Shown here in pieces: positions 15,666-24,437 of a stretch of DNA of 40,452 nt. Location: assembly GCA_005882275.1 (NCBI GenBank), contig VBAK01000124.1, forward strand, positions 1 to 40,452. The letters are read 5' to 3'. The notes below the pieces were generated by a model. It ran no database searches, had not been told where the DNA came from, and worked only from the letters and a program-made list of their open reading frames with translations. The DNA comes from Candidatus Segetimicrobium genomatis (GTDB lineage Bacteria > Sysuimicrobiota > Sysuimicrobiia > Sysuimicrobiales > Segetimicrobiaceae). The stretch's first letter is position 1, and the number at the start of each line of letters is the position of its first letter. The position numbers and the translations under genes are program-made.

Positions 15666-15719
15666 GCGCGGGCCGACGCGTGCGGGAGATGCGGGAGATC
15701 CTGACGAAGCAGGGCTATG

Positions 15720-16811
15720 ATGCCTGACGAGACCTGGACCGGTCCCCTCCCCACGCTCCACGACGTCTACCGGGCGCGCCGGGTGATCGCGCCCCACCTG
15801 CCCCGCACGCCCCTCATCCACGCGCCCGCGCTCGACCGGCTCCTCGGAGCCCAGGTCTTCGTGAAGTGCGAGAACCTGCTGCCGACGGGCGCGTTCAAGG
15901 TGCGGGGCGGGATCACCCTGATGAGCGCGCTCTCGCCCGAGGAACGGCGCCGCGGGGTGATCACCGCCAGCACGGGGAACCACGGCCAGTCGATCGCGTA
16001 CGCCGGGCACATGCTCGGGGTCCGGGTCGTCATCGGCGCCCCCCGGGAGAGCAACCCTCTCAAGGTTTCCGCGATGCGCGCCCTCGGGGCGGAGGTCGTC
16101 CTGGAGGGGCGCGATTTCGACGAGGCGCGCGAGTGGGTGGAGCGGACCGCCCGGGCCGAGGGGTACCGGTACGTGCACTCCGCGAACGAGCCCCTGCTGA
16201 TCGCCGGGGTGGGGACCATCGGCCTGGAGATCATGGAAGATCTCCCCGAGGTCGACGTCATCATCGCGCCGGTCGGGGCGGGCAGCGGCGCGTGCGGGCA
16301 CTGCATTGCGGCGAAGGCGATCAGCCCGCGGGTCCAGGTGATCGGCGTTCAGGCCGAGGGCGCCGCCGCCGTCTACCGCTCCCTGCGCGAGGGCCGGATG
16401 GTCTCTGTGGAGCGGATTGAGACCTTCGCCGAGGGCCTCGCCGCGCGGGTCCCGTTCGCGCTGCCGGTGACAATTCTTCGGGGCGGCCTGGATGAGATCG
16501 TGCTCGTGAGCGACGAGGAGTTGAAGGACGCCATCCTCCTGCTGGCGGAGGCGGTGCGGCAAACCGCCGAGGGCGCGGGCGCGGCCAGCACTGCGGCGGC
16601 CCTCCGGCTGGGGGACCGGCTGCGGGGCAGGAAGGTCGCGCTCGTGCTCAGCGGCGGGAACATCACCCTCGAGACCCTGGCGGGGATCTATCGGGACGAA
16701 GCTCGGATCCGGCGCGTTGCCGAGAGACTGCGGGCGAGGCCGGAGGAGCGAACGGCCGGCGCTCCCCCGAGTGGAGAGCCGAAGGCGCCGGCCGCGAGGA
16801 CGGGTCGATGA
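15720..16811 (+). CDS. Threonine dehydratase-like PLP-dependent enzyme
   Basis: A protein of 363 residues of fold-type II PLP enzymes. The Schiff-base lysine is in TGAFKVRGG, the substrate loop is TASTGNHGQS, the phosphate-binding glycine loop is VGAGSGACG, and the C-terminal cofactor contact is SGGNI. Enzymes of this group deaminate threonine or serine, or racemise serine. There is no C-terminal ACT-type regulatory domain, so it is the short catabolic type rather than biosynthetic IlvA. The last 30 residues are a Pro/Arg-rich tail. ATG codons lie in tandem at 15717 and 15720; the second has better spacing from AGGG. The stop overlaps the URO-D-like gene as ATGA. Confidence 0.88.
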   Translation: MPDETWTGPLPTLHDVYRARRVIAPHLPRTPLIHAPALDRLLGAQVFVKCENLLPTGAFKVRGGITLMSALSPEERRRGVITASTGNHGQSIAYAGHMLGVRVVIGAPRESNPLKVSAMRALGAEVVLEGRDFDEAREWVERTARAEGYRYVHSANEPLLIAGVGTIGLEIMEDLPEVDVIIAPVGAGSGACGHCIAAKAISPRVQVIGVQAEGAAAVYRSLREGRMVSVERIETFAEGLAARVPFALPVTILRGGLDEIVLVSDEELKDAILLLAEAVRQTAEGAGAASTAAALRLGDRLRGRKVALVLSGGNITLETLAGIYRDEARIRRVAERLRARPEERTAGAPPSGEPKAPAARTGR

Positions 16812-17785
16812 GCCACCGCGACATCATCGAGGCGGCCGCCCGGGGCGAGCGGCCGGAGCGGATCCCGGTGTCGCTGTGGCGTCACTTCCCCGGGGAGGAC
16901 CAGCGCGCCGAGAAACTCGCCCAGGCCCACATCGCCTTCTACCGCGCCTTCGACGTCGACCTGCTGAAGGTGACCCCGGCCAGCGGCTACTACGGGGACG
17001 ACTGGGGACTGCGGGCCGGCTACAAGTCGAACCGCGAGGGGGTCCGCACCTACACGGAGCGGCCGATCAAGAAGCCGACGGACTGGGAGCGTCTCCGGCG
17101 GCTGGACGTGAGCCAGGGCGCCTACGGCCGTGAGGCGCAGGCGATCCGGCTGGTCACCAAAGCCGTTGGGGCCGAGGTGCACGTGCTCGAGACGGTGTTC
17201 AGCCCACTGACGATCGCCCGGACGCTTGCGGGCGAGCAGGCGAGCGTACGCTACCTGCGGGAAGATCCCGAAGCGCTCCACAGCGGGCTGCAGGTGATCG
17301 CCGAGGTGACCCGCGATTTCGTCCGCAGCGTGATGGCGGCGGGGGTCGACGGCATCTTCTTCGCCACCCAGATGGCGACGACCGACCTGCTCACACGCGA
17401 GGAGTATGAAGAGTTCGGACGTCCCTACGACCTGCAGGTCCTGGAGGCGGCGACGACCGGGCTCATCTTCCTGCACATTCACGGCGTGCACATCATGTTC
17501 GACCTCTTCGCCGACTACCCCGTGCACGTGCTCAACTGGCACGCGCGCGAGACGCCGCCCAAGATCGCGGACGCCCGGGCCGAGATCAACACGTGCCTGG
17601 CCTGCGGCATCGATGCCTGGAACACCCTGGCCAAGGGCACCCCGGACGCGGTGGCGGCGGAGGTGCGGGACGCCGTCGCGCAGACCGAGGGGCGGGGCCA
17701 CATCGTCACGACCGGCTGCGTCATGCCCATCGACACCCCCGAGGCGAACATCCGGGCGGCCATTGCCGCGGCGCGTGGCGGCTAA
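16808..17785 (+). CDS. Uroporphyrinogen decarboxylase-like (URO-D family) protein
   Basis: A protein of 325 residues in a TIM-barrel family shared by HemE and by corrinoid methyltransferases such as MtaA/CmuA. It starts SHRDIIEAAARGERPERIPVS, a variant of the family opening, and has DVDLLKVTPASGYY, VDGIFFATQM, HIHGVHIMFDLFADYPVHVLNWH and a C-terminal TTGCVMPIDTPEANI glycine/proline turn typical of the family. The conserved HemE arginine-rich substrate loop is not obvious and no haem gene is near. A role in methyl transfer or another decarboxylation is therefore as likely as haem synthesis. It is translationally coupled to the threonine-dehydratase-like gene. Confidence 0.78.
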   Translation: MSHRDIIEAAARGERPERIPVSLWRHFPGEDQRAEKLAQAHIAFYRAFDVDLLKVTPASGYYGDDWGLRAGYKSNREGVRTYTERPIKKPTDWERLRRLDVSQGAYGREAQAIRLVTKAVGAEVHVLETVFSPLTIARTLAGEQASVRYLREDPEALHSGLQVIAEVTRDFVRSVMAAGVDGIFFATQMATTDLLTREEYEEFGRPYDLQVLEAATTGLIFLHIHGVHIMFDLFADYPVHVLNWHARETPPKIADARAEINTCLACGIDAWNTLAKGTPDAVAAEVRDAVAQTEGRGHIVTTGCVMPIDTPEANIRAAIAAARGG

Positions 17786-17786
17786 C

Positions 17787-17814
17787 CGTGCGTCTAGAAG
17801 CGTGCGTCTATAAT
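17787..17814 (+). promoter_or_regulatory. Predicted aconitase promoter with direct repeat
   Basis: A perfect TATAAT lies at 17809-17814, immediately after the URO-D-like gene. The 10-mer CGTGCGTCTA occurs twice, at 17787-17796 and 17801-17810, 14 bp apart and ending in the -10 itself. There is no recognisable -35, so the repeats may be a regulator binding site or may substitute for it. The leader to the ATG at 17862 would be about 40 nt and contains GAGAGGTGG. Confidence 0.5.
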
Positions 17815-17861
17815 GGAAGGGAAGGCTGGGAAGGATCCCACGCCCGCGGGAGAGGTGGTCT

Positions 17862-19808
17862 ATGGGTGAGAATCTGACCCGCAAGATCCTGAAGGCGCAC
17901 CTCGCCGACGGCCGCATGGCGGCCGGCGAAGAGATCGGCATCAAGATCGACGAGATCCTCATCCAGGACATCACCGGGACCGCCGCGGTGCTGCACTTCG
18001 AGGCCATGCAGCTCGGGCGGGTGCGGTGCAAGGTGGCCTGCTCCTACGGCGACCACAACGTGCTGCAGGTCAGCGAGGAGAACACCGAGGACCACCTGTA
18101 CCTCTCCACGGCCGCCCGCAAGTACGGCATCTGGTGGGCGAAGCCGGGAGCGGGGATCGGGCACCAGATCCACCAGGAGCACTTCGCCTGCCCCGGCGAC
18201 ACCGCGCTGGGGGCGGACAGCCACACGGTGCACATGGGCGGGATGGGGCTGTATGCCATGGGCGCCGGCGGGCTCGACGTCGCGGTGGCGATGGGCGGCG
18301 GGCCCTACTACTTCGACATGCCCGCGGTCGTGCGGGTCAGCCTGACCGGCGCGCTCCGGCCGTGGTCGACGGCCAAAGACGTCATCCTCGAGATGCTGCG
18401 CCGGAAGACCGCGAACGGCGGGTTCGGCAAGGTGTTCGAGTACGTCGGCCCGGGGATCCAGAACCTCAACCTGCAGCAGCGGATCACGATCTGCAACATG
18501 GGGGCGGAGCTCGGCGCGACGACCTCGATCTTCCCCTCGGATGCGGTGACCCGGGACTACATGCGCCGGATCGGACGCGAGAAGGACTGGCGGGAGGTGC
18601 TGGCGGACCCGGATGCCGCCTACGACGAGTCGATGGAGCTGGATCTCGGCGCCATCGAGCCGCTCGTCGCGCTCCCGAGCAACCCCGACAAAGTGGTGCC
18701 GGTCTCCCAGGCCGAAGGCGTGAAAGTAGACCAGGTGATGGTGGGGTCGTGCACCAATGGCTCGTACACGGACCTCAAGGCCGTGGCGCAGATCGTGAAG
18801 GGGCGCAAGGTCCATCCCGATGTGACCTTCTTCGTCCACCCGAGCAGCCGCATGGATCTCGAGGCGCTGGCCCGCGAGGGCCTGCTCACCGAGCTCATCG
18901 CCGCCGGGGTCAACGTTGAAGCCGCCACCTGCGGCGCGTGCATCGGCGTGGGACACGTGCCGGCCAAGGGCATGAAGAGCCTCCGCGCCATCAACCGAAA
19001 CTTCAAAGGCCGGACCGGCCAGAAGGACGACGAGGTCTACCTGAGCTCGAGCGAGGTGGCGGCCGCGACCGCGATCGCCGGAGTGATCACCGACCCGAGA
19101 AAGCTCGGGCTGCGCGCGCCGGCCCAGGAGGTCCCGGCGACGCTCGACCTGGCCAACAACCCGAGCCTCGTGCCCCCCGCCTCGCCCCAGGACGCGGCGG
19201 CGGTGCGGGTGATCAAGGGCGACAACATCCAGGTCATCCCCCTCAAGGGCGCGCTGGAGCCCGCGCTGCGCGGCGAGGTCCTGATCGCCCTGGGGGACAA
19301 CATCAGCACCGACCACATCATGCCCGCCGGCGCGCAGATGCTGCGGTTCCGCTCCAACATCCCCAAACTCGCCGACTACGTCTTCAACCGCGTCGACCCC
19401 GAGTTCGTGGCGCGGGCGAAAGCCAAAAAGGGCGGGTTTATCGTCGGCGGCAGCAACTACGGCCAGGGCAGCAGCCGCGAGCACGCCGCGATCGCGCCGA
19501 TGTATCTCGGGGTCGTGGGCGTGATCGTCAAGGACTTCGCCCGCATCCACCTGGCGAACCTGATCAACTGGGGGATCCTGCCCATGACGTTCGCCGATCC
19601 CGCGGACCACGGCAGGGTGCGGCAGGGCGACGTGCTCGAGATCTCCGACGTTCGCCGGTTGGTCGAGGGTGGCGCCTCCTCCCTCGTGGTGAAGAATGTC
19701 ACCCAGGGGACGACCTTCAAGGTCGCGTTGAGCCTGAACCGCCGGGAGCGCGCCTACGTGCTGGCCGGGGGGAAGCTCGCGCACACGAAGGCGCAGCCGC
19801 TCCACTAG
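17862..19808 (+). CDS. acn: Aconitate hydratase, compact (Aquifex-type)
   Basis: A protein of 648 residues that isomerises citrate to isocitrate in the TCA cycle. The [4Fe-4S] cysteines are in GSCTNGS and in the pair ATCGACIGVGH. GADSHTVHMGG and the swivel-domain motifs GDNISTDHIMPAG and GGSNYGQGSSREHAA are those of aconitases rather than of the two-subunit isopropylmalate isomerases. Length and domain order (catalytic domains first, swivel last) fit the 640-660-residue Aquifex-type group. It has its own promoter and a strong hairpin after it, so it is probably monocistronic. The homologous homoaconitase or methylcitrate dehydratase activity cannot be ruled out by sequence alone. Confidence 0.93.
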   Translation: MGENLTRKILKAHLADGRMAAGEEIGIKIDEILIQDITGTAAVLHFEAMQLGRVRCKVACSYGDHNVLQVSEENTEDHLYLSTAARKYGIWWAKPGAGIGHQIHQEHFACPGDTALGADSHTVHMGGMGLYAMGAGGLDVAVAMGGGPYYFDMPAVVRVSLTGALRPWSTAKDVILEMLRRKTANGGFGKVFEYVGPGIQNLNLQQRITICNMGAELGATTSIFPSDAVTRDYMRRIGREKDWREVLADPDAAYDESMELDLGAIEPLVALPSNPDKVVPVSQAEGVKVDQVMVGSCTNGSYTDLKAVAQIVKGRKVHPDVTFFVHPSSRMDLEALAREGLLTELIAAGVNVEAATCGACIGVGHVPAKGMKSLRAINRNFKGRTGQKDDEVYLSSSEVAAATAIAGVITDPRKLGLRAPAQEVPATLDLANNPSLVPPASPQDAAAVRVIKGDNIQVIPLKGALEPALRGEVLIALGDNISTDHIMPAGAQMLRFRSNIPKLADYVFNRVDPEFVARAKAKKGGFIVGGSNYGQGSSREHAAIAPMYLGVVGVIVKDFARIHLANLINWGILPMTFADPADHGRVRQGDVLEISDVRRLVEGGASSLVVKNVTQGTTFKVALSLNRRERAYVLAGGKLAHTKAQPLH

Positions 19809-19811
19809 CCC

Positions 19812-19850
19812 ACCCCAAGAATTCGCTGGGCTGATGCGAATTCTTGGGGT
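19812..19850 (+). terminator. Long perfect hairpin after aconitase
   Basis: ACCCCAAGAATTCGC (19812-19826) and its exact complement GCGAATTCTTGGGGT (19836-19850) form a 15-bp stem with a 9-nt loop, 4 nt after the aconitase stop. No T-run follows, so it is either a non-canonical terminator or an mRNA 3' stabiliser. Confidence 0.6.
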
Positions 19851-19940
19851 CCCCGGGCCTTCAGACGATACGATGCCCGGACGCGTCACCGGGGGCGAGT
19901 GCGCGCGGCCCGAGGCTGCGGGGCGCCCTCTGGCCGACCG

Positions 19941-20765
19941 ATGATCGCCTTCTCGACCGGATCCCTGTACACGTACGGGACCCTGCGGGTGGCGCGGCTC
20001 GCGGCGGCGGCCGGGTACGACGGCCTGGAGATCATGGTCGACGACCGCTGGGACACCAGGGACGCCGCGTATCTCTCGGAGGTCGCCCGCACCGCCGGCA
20101 TCCCCATCCTCAGCCTCCACGCGCCCTTCCGGCCGCTGCAGGACGGCTGGCCCGGGGACGAGGTGGAGCGGGTGACCCGGACGGTGGAGCTCGCCCGGGC
20201 GCTGGACGCGCGCACCGTGGTCGTCCATCCGCCCCTTCGCTACCGCTGGGTGTCCCTGCGCCGCGCGCCGTTCATCAACATCTCGGCCCTGACCCCGTTC
20301 CGGCTGCATACGCGCTACCATCGCTGGCTGCGGACGGAGCTGGAGGGGGTCGGGCTCCGGGCGGGAGTCACCATCGCCATCGAGAACATGCCGCGGCACC
20401 GGCTGGCCTTCCGCACCGTCAACCTGTTCGACCTCAATGAGATCCGGGAGCTCCGCCGCCTTCCGGCGCTCACGCTCGACACCACGCACGTCGGCACCTG
20501 GGGAGTCGACCTGCTCGATACCTACGCGCTGCTCGCGGACCGAGTCGCGCACGTGCACCTGTCGAATTACAACGGCCGTCAGCACCGTCTCCCCCACGAC
20601 GGGTCCCTGCCCCTGGGCGCCTTCCTCGAAGCCCTCAGGCGGCGTGGGTTCGCGGGAGTGATCGTGGTCGAGTTGGAGCCGGACTCGAGCGGAGCCGGGG
20701 ACGATGGGCAGGTGCGGCAGCGCCTGGCGCAGACCCTGGCCTTCTGCCGGGAGCATTTCGGGTGA
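19941..20765 (+). CDS. Sugar phosphate isomerase/epimerase family (xylose isomerase-like TIM barrel)
   Basis: A protein of 274 residues with the AP-endonuclease-2/xylose-isomerase-like barrel. The opening IAFSTGSLYTYG leads to GYDGLEIMVDDRW and ILSLHAPFRP. Predicted metal ligands lie at Glu in IAIENMPRH, Asp in TLDTTHVG, His in VAHVHLSNYNG and Glu in VVELEPDS. The family includes sugar epimerases, inosose dehydratases and endonuclease IV. The absence of the endonuclease-specific histidine cluster favours a small-molecule enzyme. No Shine-Dalgarno sequence precedes the ATG; an upstream in-frame start at 19899 is possible. Confidence 0.82.
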   Translation: MIAFSTGSLYTYGTLRVARLAAAAGYDGLEIMVDDRWDTRDAAYLSEVARTAGIPILSLHAPFRPLQDGWPGDEVERVTRTVELARALDARTVVVHPPLRYRWVSLRRAPFINISALTPFRLHTRYHRWLRTELEGVGLRAGVTIAIENMPRHRLAFRTVNLFDLNEIRELRRLPALTLDTTHVGTWGVDLLDTYALLADRVAHVHLSNYNGRQHRLPHDGSLPLGAFLEALRRRGFAGVIVVELEPDSSGAGDDGQVRQRLAQTLAFCREHFG

Positions 20766-20804
20766 GGGAACGGAGCTGGTGAGAGCCTGTGAGGGGGTGG
20801 CATC

Positions 20805-21014
20805 ATGTGGCTGAAGGTGAAGGGGAAGCACTTGATCAACTTAGACCACGTCATGGAGATCAAGGCCACGCTGACCCGTGGGAAGAGCGCGCTCCAGGCG
20901 ATTCTGCCGAATGGGGAGACGTTGGTCATCCGCGAGTATGACGTCCCCCAGGAAGCGGCGTCGATGCTCGATCGGGTCGCTGAAGCGCTCGAACCAAGGG
21001 TGTATTCCATTTGA
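20805..21014 (+). CDS. Small uncharacterised protein (69 aa)
   Basis: MWLKVKGKHLINLDHVMEI leads into LPNGETLVIREYDVPQEAAS, then a short helix (MLDRVAEALE) ends the protein. GAGGGGGTGG precedes the ATG at good spacing. The pattern of short beta strands, a turn and a C-terminal helix recalls FlbD-like small proteins ('..L..IE....T.....NG...VV.E..'), but the match is weak and no flagellar genes are near. It lies 15 nt upstream of the solute-binding protein and is probably in the same operon. Function unknown. Confidence 0.7.
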   Translation: MWLKVKGKHLINLDHVMEIKATLTRGKSALQAILPNGETLVIREYDVPQEAASMLDRVAEALEPRVYSI

Positions 21015-21028
21015 TGGAGGGGGGCGCC

Positions 21029-22564
21029 ATGCGCAGGGCGGGGGGACTGGTGCTTGCCGGGATCATGGTGGGCGGCCTCATGGCGGCGGCGGCCGCCCAG
21101 GGGAAGGGCGGGACCCTGCGGGCCGGCCTCGACGCGGACCCGCCCAGCATGGACCCGCACCGCTCGACCGCGGCCGTGGACCGGCAGGTCTACCAGAACC
21201 TCTTCGACAAGCTCATGGACACCGACGACACCCTCCAGATCATCCCGATGCTGGCTACGTCCTGGACGACCAGCCCCGACGGCAGGACCGTGACCTTGAA
21301 GCTCCGGAAGGGCGTCAAGTTCCACGACGGAACTCCGTTCGACGCCGAGGCGGTGAAGTACAATTTCGACCGGATGAAGGATCCGAACTTTCCCTCCGCC
21401 CGGCGCAGCGAAGTCCTGCCGGTGCAGAAGGTGACCGTGGTCGACCCGGCTACGGTGGCGCTCGGCCTCGAGCGGCCCTACAGCCCGCTGCTCTACGTGC
21501 TGACCGACCGGGCCGGCATGATCGTGTCGCCCGCGGAAGCGAAGAAGGCGGGGACGGACTTCGCCCTGCACCCCGTGGGGACCGGGCCGTTCAGGTTCGT
21601 CGAGAAGATTCCTCAGGACCACATCACGCTGGAGCGCAACCCCGACTACTGGGTCAAGGGGCAGCCGCTCCTCGAGCGCATCATCTACCGGCCGTTCCCG
21701 GACGACAACGCCCGCGTGGCCAACCTGAAATCCGGCGACGTGGACATCATCAACCGGACCCCGCTCCCCCAGATCAGGCAGCTCGCCCAGGAGGCGTCGC
21801 AGCCGGGCGCGCGCTTCAAGCTCCTCGAGCACGGGGCGTTCTCCTGGCAGGGGATCTGGCTGAACGTGACCAAGCCGCCGTTCGACAACAAGCTGCTGCG
21901 CCAGGCATTCAACGCCACGATCGACCGGAACGTGATCGCGAATGTGGTGCTGCAGGGAGCCGCGTACCCGTCATATTCATTCTTCCCGAACGGGACGCCG
22001 GCATACGACCCGACGTGGAAGATCCCGCCCCGGAATATTCCCCTGGCGAAAGAGAAGCTCCAGGCCGCGGGCAGCCCGTCCGGGTTCTCCTGCACCCTCC
22101 TGATCGTCCCGGGGCAGGTGAACCAGGCGATCGGCCAGGCCGTGCAGTCGATGGCCGCCGATGCCGGGATTCAGGTGAAGCTCCAGATCGTCGAGTTCGG
22201 CACGATGTTGCACGAGACCGACACGCTGCAGCACCAGGCGGCGTTCCTGGGGTGGAGCGGCCGTCCCGACCCGGACTTCGACATCTACCCCTTCGTCACC
22301 CAGTCCGGGATCGGCTCGTTCAACGACGCGGGATACACGAATCCGCAGGTCCAAACGCTGCTCGCCGCCGCCCGGCTGCTCAACGACATGGACCAGCGCC
22401 GGCGGGCGTACCGCCAGGTGACACAGATCCTGGCCGACGATCTCCCCTACCTCTGGCTGTACTTCGAGAAGGAGTACAAGCTCGTGAGCACGCGGGTCCA
22501 CGGCTTCATCCACGTGCCCGACGGGATGATGCGGTTCCGGACGGTTTCGCTGTCGCCGCAGTAG
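21029..22564 (+). CDS. ABC transporter substrate-binding protein, peptide/nickel type (SBP_bac_5)
   Basis: A protein of 511 residues with a signal peptide (RRAGGLVLAGIMVGGLMAAAAAQ). The mature start GGTLRAGLDADPPSMDPHRS, the segment LATSWTTSPDGRTVTLKLRKGVKFHDGTPFDAEAV (split here across two motifs) and GTGPFRFVE are hallmarks of family 5 binding proteins (DppA, OppA, NikA). The ATG at 21029 follows GGAGG at 8 nt. The two downstream permeases complete the membrane part. The ligand is likely an oligopeptide or a related compound, and the neighbouring amidohydrolase suggests N-carbamoyl or ureido compounds are worth considering. Confidence 0.92.
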   Translation: MRRAGGLVLAGIMVGGLMAAAAAQGKGGTLRAGLDADPPSMDPHRSTAAVDRQVYQNLFDKLMDTDDTLQIIPMLATSWTTSPDGRTVTLKLRKGVKFHDGTPFDAEAVKYNFDRMKDPNFPSARRSEVLPVQKVTVVDPATVALGLERPYSPLLYVLTDRAGMIVSPAEAKKAGTDFALHPVGTGPFRFVEKIPQDHITLERNPDYWVKGQPLLERIIYRPFPDDNARVANLKSGDVDIINRTPLPQIRQLAQEASQPGARFKLLEHGAFSWQGIWLNVTKPPFDNKLLRQAFNATIDRNVIANVVLQGAAYPSYSFFPNGTPAYDPTWKIPPRNIPLAKEKLQAAGSPSGFSCTLLIVPGQVNQAIGQAVQSMAADAGIQVKLQIVEFGTMLHETDTLQHQAAFLGWSGRPDPDFDIYPFVTQSGIGSFNDAGYTNPQVQTLLAAARLLNDMDQRRRAYRQVTQILADDLPYLWLYFEKEYKLVSTRVHGFIHVPDGMMRFRTVSLSPQ

Positions 22565-22583
22565 CGCGCGAATCCCGGTCGGC

Positions 22584-23540
22584 ATGACCCGGTTCGCCGT
22601 CCGCCGGCTCCTTCAGATGATCCCGGTCCTGTTCTTTGTCAGCGTCATCATCTTCGTGCTGATCAACCTGGTGCCGGGCGACGCGGCCCGGTTGTTCCTC
22701 GGCGAGGAGGCGCCTCCGGACGCCCTGGCGGCGCTGCGCCACGAGTTGGGACTCGATCGCCCGCTGTACGTCCAGTATCTCCGCTGGGTCGGCGGGATGC
22801 TCCGCGGCGACTTCGGCCATTCGTTCAAGGACAACCGCAAAGTCCTGACAACGGTGCTCCAGAAGGTGCCGGTGACCGGCGAGCTCACGATCGCGGCGCT
22901 CGCGATCGCGTGGACGATCGCCATCCCCGCGGGGGTCGTCGCGGCCTGGCGGCGGAGGACCGCTGTGGACTACTCGGCTTCGGCCGCGGCCCTCACGGGG
23001 CTCAGCATCCCCAACTTCTGGCTCGGGATCATGCTGATCTACCTGTTCGCGGTGCACCTCCGCTGGCTGCCCGCCTCCGGGTTCGTCCCGTTGGGCCAGG
23101 ACCCCGTCCTGAACCTCAAGACCATCGTCATGCCGGCGTTCGTGCTGGGGATCGTGCTCGCCGCGGTGGTGATGCGCCAGCTCAGGAGCAGCATGCTCGA
23201 GGTGCTGAGCGCGGACTACGTGCGGACGGCGAACGCGAAGGGCCTCGGGGAGCGGGTGGTCCTCGTCCGCCACGCGCTCCGGAACGCGGTGATCCCCGTG
23301 ATTACGGTGATGGGCATCCAGATGGGCACCCTGTTCGGGGGCGCGGTGATCACCGAGACGATCTTCGCGCTCCCGGGACTGGGCCGGCTGACGGTGGAGT
23401 CGATCTACGGGCGCGACTATCCGATGCTGGAAGGCGTGGTCATGTTCAGCGCGTTCGCGGTCCTGGCCGTCAACCTGGTCGTGGACATCGTCTACTCGCT
23501 GATCGATCCCCGGATCAAGCTGGCGGGAAGCGGCCCGTGA
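22584..23540 (+). CDS. ABC transporter permease, DppB-like
   Basis: A protein of 318 residues. It opens RFAVRRLLQMIPVLFFVSVIIF, has LVPGDAARLFLG, the large loop before TM2 (LGLDRPLYVQYLRW) and the EAA-type cytoplasmic motif ADYVRTANAKGLGERVVLVRH that docks with the ATPase. All are standard for the first permease of dipeptide/oligopeptide importers. It lies 19 nt after the binding-protein stop, and its own stop overlaps the next permease's GTG. Confidence 0.93.
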   Translation: MTRFAVRRLLQMIPVLFFVSVIIFVLINLVPGDAARLFLGEEAPPDALAALRHELGLDRPLYVQYLRWVGGMLRGDFGHSFKDNRKVLTTVLQKVPVTGELTIAALAIAWTIAIPAGVVAAWRRRTAVDYSASAAALTGLSIPNFWLGIMLIYLFAVHLRWLPASGFVPLGQDPVLNLKTIVMPAFVLGIVLAAVVMRQLRSSMLEVLSADYVRTANAKGLGERVVLVRHALRNAVIPVITVMGIQMGTLFGGAVITETIFALPGLGRLTVESIYGRDYPMLEGVVMFSAFAVLAVNLVVDIVYSLIDPRIKLAGSGP

Positions 23541-24424
23541 GCCTCGCCGTCGGCGCGCTTCCGGGGCTGACGCGCCGGGCCGCCGCGCGCCGCGGGATCG
23601 GGCATCTGGTGCGCCGGTTCGCCCGCAACCGGTTGGCGCTCGTGGGGTTCATCGTATTCGTGGTCATCGGGCTCGCGGCGCTGCTCGCCCCGTGGGCGGC
23701 GCCGTTCTCGCCGGTCCGGACCGATTTCACCGCGACCCTGCAGGCCCCCGGCCCGCGCCACCTGCTGGGGACCGACGAATTGGGCCGCGACGTCCTGAGC
23801 CGGATCATCTTCGGCTCGCGCGCGTCGCTCGAGGCGGGGGTGATCTCCGTCGGGCTGGCGATCGCGGCGGGGCTGCCCCTCGGGATCATCGCGGGCTTCT
23901 ACCGCGGCCGGCCGGACGATCTTCTGATGCGCCTCACCGACGCGATGCTCTCGTTCCCGCAGCTCGTGCTGGCCCTGGCCGTGGCGGCGGTCCTCGGACC
24001 GGGGCTGGCCAAGGCGATGATCGCGATCGCGGTCGTCCTCACCCCGGTCTTCATGCGGATCATGCGCGCCCAGGTGCTCACCGAGCGCGAGCGGGAGTAC
24101 GTAGACGCGGCGCGGGCGCTGGGGGCGGCCGACCGGCGGATCATCTGGCGGCACCTCCTCCCCAACAGCCTCGCGCCGATCGTGGTGCAGGGGTCGCTGA
24201 ACGTCGCCGGGGCGATCATCACCGAAGCCACCCTCAGCTTCCTCGGGCTGGGCACGCAGCCCCCCACCCCGTCGTGGGGGTCGATGCTGAACGCGGGGCA
24301 GCAGTACCTGAGCCAGGCGTTCTGGCTGTCGTTCTGGCCGGGCGTGGCGATCGCCGTCACGGTGTTCGCCGTGAACGTTGCGGGGGACGGCCTCAGAGAG
24401 ATCTGGGACCCCCGGACGCGGTAG
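23537..24424 (+). CDS. ABC transporter permease, DppC-like
   Basis: A protein of 295 residues starting at a GTG that overlaps the DppB-like stop. The N-terminal segment FARNRLALVGFIVFVVIGLAAL, the GPRHLLGTDELGRDVLSRIIFGSRASLEAG block and the EAA loop EYVDAARALGAADRRIIWRHLLPN define the DppC/OppC group. No gene for the two ATPases (DppD, DppF) is next to it; the operon continues into an amidohydrolase instead. The ATPase subunits must be encoded elsewhere or shared with another system. Confidence 0.93.
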   Translation: MSLAVGALPGLTRRAAARRGIGHLVRRFARNRLALVGFIVFVVIGLAALLAPWAAPFSPVRTDFTATLQAPGPRHLLGTDELGRDVLSRIIFGSRASLEAGVISVGLAIAAGLPLGIIAGFYRGRPDDLLMRLTDAMLSFPQLVLALAVAAVLGPGLAKAMIAIAVVLTPVFMRIMRAQVLTEREREYVDAARALGAADRRIIWRHLLPNSLAPIVVQGSLNVAGAIITEATLSFLGLGTQPPTPSWGSMLNAGQQYLSQAFWLSFWPGVAIAVTVFAVNVAGDGLREIWDPRTR

Positions 24425-24437
24425 GAGGCATCGACCC

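Noticed and set aside
16808..17785. Haem biosynthesis hemE
   Set aside because: The family fold is right, but the N-terminal Arg-containing substrate loop is not recognised and no haem gene is adjacent; left as URO-D-like.
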